Of a stretch of DNA of 64,000 bases, positions 62,156-64,000 are shown piece by piece. The translations under genes and the position numbers were made by a program. The stretch's first letter is position 1, and the number at the start of each line of letters is the position of its first letter. The DNA comes from Bacteroidota bacterium. Its GTDB lineage: Bacteria; Bacteroidota; Bacteroidia; Chitinophagales; Chitinophagaceae. The notes below the pieces were generated by a model, which did no database searches, had not been told where the DNA came from, and was given only the letters and a program-made list of their open reading frames with translations. The stretch lies in the NCBI GenBank assembly GCA_018266455.1, contig JAFEAJ010000022.1, forward strand, positions 62,001 through 126,000. Direction: 5' to 3'.

Positions 62156-63925
62156 CTATTCAATGGTAAATTCAAACGGCAGCCGGGCCTGTGTTGTGCC
62201 AACCATTTGTTTCATCCTGCTCACGGATTGATAAGCCCTGAACCCTTCTTCACCAATCTCTTCTTTTATAGCAGCCAGGCTCATGGTTTTTTTATAATGC
62301 CCCAAGATCAAATCAAGAAAATTTTTTGGTTCAGGATATTCGACAAGCCGATAGCCTGAACCGGATGTATTTCCTGCAGCCATCATCCGAGCAGCACAAT
62401 CAATAGCATCCTGCAAGCCGCCAATACGGTCAACCAAGCCAAGCTGCTGTCCTTTTTCGCCAAGCCAAACCCTGCCCTGCCCAATGCTGTCGACATAAGC
62501 CATATCTTTTTTTCTTCCTTCCGCCACACGCGATTTGAAAGTGTAATAAATACTGTCCACTTCGTTTTGAAAATATTTTTTCTGCATCTCTGTCAGCGGT
62601 TTTGTCACAGAAAGGACATCTGCATCAGGAGCTGTTTTCACCCTGTCGAAAGTGATCCCCAGTTTATCGTTAAAAAATTTCTGCATATTGGGCAAAATAC
62701 TGAACACGCCTATTGAACCTGTAATGGTATTGGGCTCCGCAAAAATACTGTCGGCATTGCACGACATATAATAACCGCCTGAAGCAGCCATATCGCCATA
62801 ACTGATGATGACAGGTTTGTCTTTCCTGGCAATAGTGATCTCTCGCCACATGTTTTCACTGGCCATTGAACTACCGCCACCTGAATTGATCCTGATAACA
62901 ATTGCTTTCACATCCTGGTCAAGCCTCGCCTTACGGATATAACCGCGGTAAGTAGCCCCTCCAATCTGGCTGCTGCTCCCTTTCCCGTCCACAATGTCTC
63001 CTTCTGCATAGATCAGCGCAATTTTAGCTTTTCCTGTTTTCTTATAGCTCACCGCATTTTCATACTTGCCCATCGATACGAAATTGATCATATCATGTTT
63101 GTCAATGTTCAATTTTGATTTTATTTCATCTTTCACCTGGTCGTCATACCTCAGCCCGTCCACCAGCTTATACTGCAGTGCATCAGATGCAAATTTCACC
63201 AGGTGCTCATTCGCGCATTTTCTCAGCACTGCAGTGTCGAGGTTCCTTTCCCTGGCAGTACCAGCCAATAGGCGGTCATACAGTTGGTTCAGCATCTCAG
63301 TTAACTGGAGCCGGTTAGCGTCGGTCATTTTTTCTTCTCTCAATGGCTCAGTTGCGCTTTTAAATTTCCCTGCATAAAAAATCTGTGGTTCGATCTCCAG
63401 TTTATTCAAGGCTTCTTTTAAAAAAGTTTCTTCTATACCAAAGCCTTTCCAGTCCACGCCGCCCTGTGGGTTACAATAAATTTTATCTGCCACGTTGGCA
63501 ACATAATATGCTTTTTGAGGAATAATGTCGCCGTATGCATAAATGAATTTCCCGCTTTTTTTGAAGTCAAGCAATGCAGAACGGATTTCTTCGCTGGTTG
63601 CGAACCCATTGCTGTTGGCGCCGCATTTAATATAAATGCCTTTTACGGCAGAATCAGATTTTGCATGGCTGAGCAGGCGTACGATGTCATAAAGCCCGGG
63701 AATATCATATTGGTTATCGCTGCCCAGGTCGGCCAAAAAATTATCTTGTTTTTGTTCATGGAACTGTTGGCTTAAATCGAGCACCAGCACAGCTTTTTTG
63801 CCCGTGTCAGATTTTTCTTGTGAGGTAAGGCCTGCAATCATCCCGGCTACAATGAAAAACACAACCAGGACAACTACTACAAATGCGAGCAAAGAAGCAA
63901 AGAACATCTTAAAGAAACTACTCAT
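62156..63925 (-). CDS. sppA: Signal peptide peptidase SppA, 67-kDa type
   Basis: SppA degrades left-over signal peptides in the membrane. The 589-residue protein has an N-terminal membrane anchor (MFFASLLAFVVVVLVVFFIVAGMIAGL) and two tandem S49 domains. The catalytic Lys is in AGKFKSATEPLREEKM (first domain) and the Ser in SYGDMAASGGYYMSCNADSIFAEPNTITGSIGVF (second domain), the same split dyad as in the E. coli enzyme. Length is normal for the double-domain form. The promoter at 63978-63949 probably drives it. Confidence 0.95.
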   Translation of the reverse strand: MSSFFKMFFASLLAFVVVVLVVFFIVAGMIAGLTSQEKSDTGKKAVLVLDLSQQFHEQKQDNFLADLGSDNQYDIPGLYDIVRLLSHAKSDSAVKGIYIKCGANSNGFATSEEIRSALLDFKKSGKFIYAYGDIIPQKAYYVANVADKIYCNPQGGVDWKGFGIEETFLKEALNKLEIEPQIFYAGKFKSATEPLREEKMTDANRLQLTEMLNQLYDRLLAGTARERNLDTAVLRKCANEHLVKFASDALQYKLVDGLRYDDQVKDEIKSKLNIDKHDMINFVSMGKYENAVSYKKTGKAKIALIYAEGDIVDGKGSSSQIGGATYRGYIRKARLDQDVKAIVIRINSGGGSSMASENMWREITIARKDKPVIISYGDMAASGGYYMSCNADSIFAEPNTITGSIGVFSILPNMQKFFNDKLGITFDRVKTAPDADVLSVTKPLTEMQKKYFQNEVDSIYYTFKSRVAEGRKKDMAYVDSIGQGRVWLGEKGQQLGLVDRIGGLQDAIDCAARMMAAGNTSGSGYRLVEYPEPKNFLDLILGHYKKTMSLAAIKEEIGEEGFRAYQSVSRMKQMVGTTQARLPFEFTIE

Positions 63926-63948
63926 GAGCCTGTCTTTTTAAATAACGC

Positions 63949-63978
63949 CAAAAATAAAGATATTTGGCGGCCGGCAAA
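63949..63978 (-). promoter_or_regulatory. Promoter of sppA
   Basis: Minus strand: TTTG (63978-63975), 18 bases, TATTTTTG (63956-63949), followed by the ATG at 63925. Both boxes match the consensus. Confidence 0.5.
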
Positions 63979-64000
63979 CACACAATCCATGAATAAGGCT

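Overview
The window is a piece of a Bacteroidota chromosome, most likely from the order Chitinophagales (family Chitinophagaceae or close). The grounds are: a short primary sigma factor without region 1.1; many promoters of the Bacteroidota type (TTTG, about 18 to 22 bases, TAnnTTTG); many lipoproteins with loose lipoboxes; a large two-part IspG; the DAHP synthase/chorismate mutase fusion; and MqnA of the futalosine menaquinone route. I see no rRNA, tRNA, CRISPR array or insertion sequence. The genus is inferred from gene content only.

Layout. 1-8400 is housekeeping: a partial LptF/G permease, rpoD, ffh, rpsP, rimM, dinB and a 1-Cys peroxiredoxin. 8600-24600 is an accessory, envelope-directed region: a secreted esterase, an acyltransferase, an AsmA-like protein, a secreted GH65 enzyme, two vanadium-haloperoxidase/PAP2-like proteins around an outer-membrane barrel, an internally duplicated DoxX-like membrane protein, a LamG lipoprotein, an AT-rich methyltransferase and a class D beta-lactamase-like lipoprotein that has lost both active-site lysines. 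24700-33400 holds batB and batC, ispG, galK, a lipoprotein, a YhhN protein, nadB and a DUF952 gene.

33478-43561 is the aromatic amino-acid region on the minus strand: pheA, an aminotransferase, tyrA, (a DEAD-box helicase with its own promoter), aroG-chorismate mutase, aroB, aroA and aroC. In front of pheA is an unannotated transcription attenuator: a 30-codon leader peptide whose codons 7-18 read YRYFFFYFYFYF, then mutually exclusive antiterminator and terminator hairpins. This is the best-supported new regulatory element in the window. guaB, mqnA and purB follow; mqnA uses chorismate, and mqnA and purB fire from back-to-back symmetric promoters.

49000-64000 holds a GNAT acetyltransferase, prfC, a YitT protein, a YdiJ-like FAD/Fe-S dehydrogenase, a DUF2252 protein, an aldose epimerase, ABC permeases, small envelope proteins and sppA. 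Two inverted copies of a 150-base dispersed repeat with terminal inverted repeats lie at 40071-40221 and 57118-57267. Start codons were moved from the longest possible ORF wherever a signal peptide, family start or promoter position argued for it.
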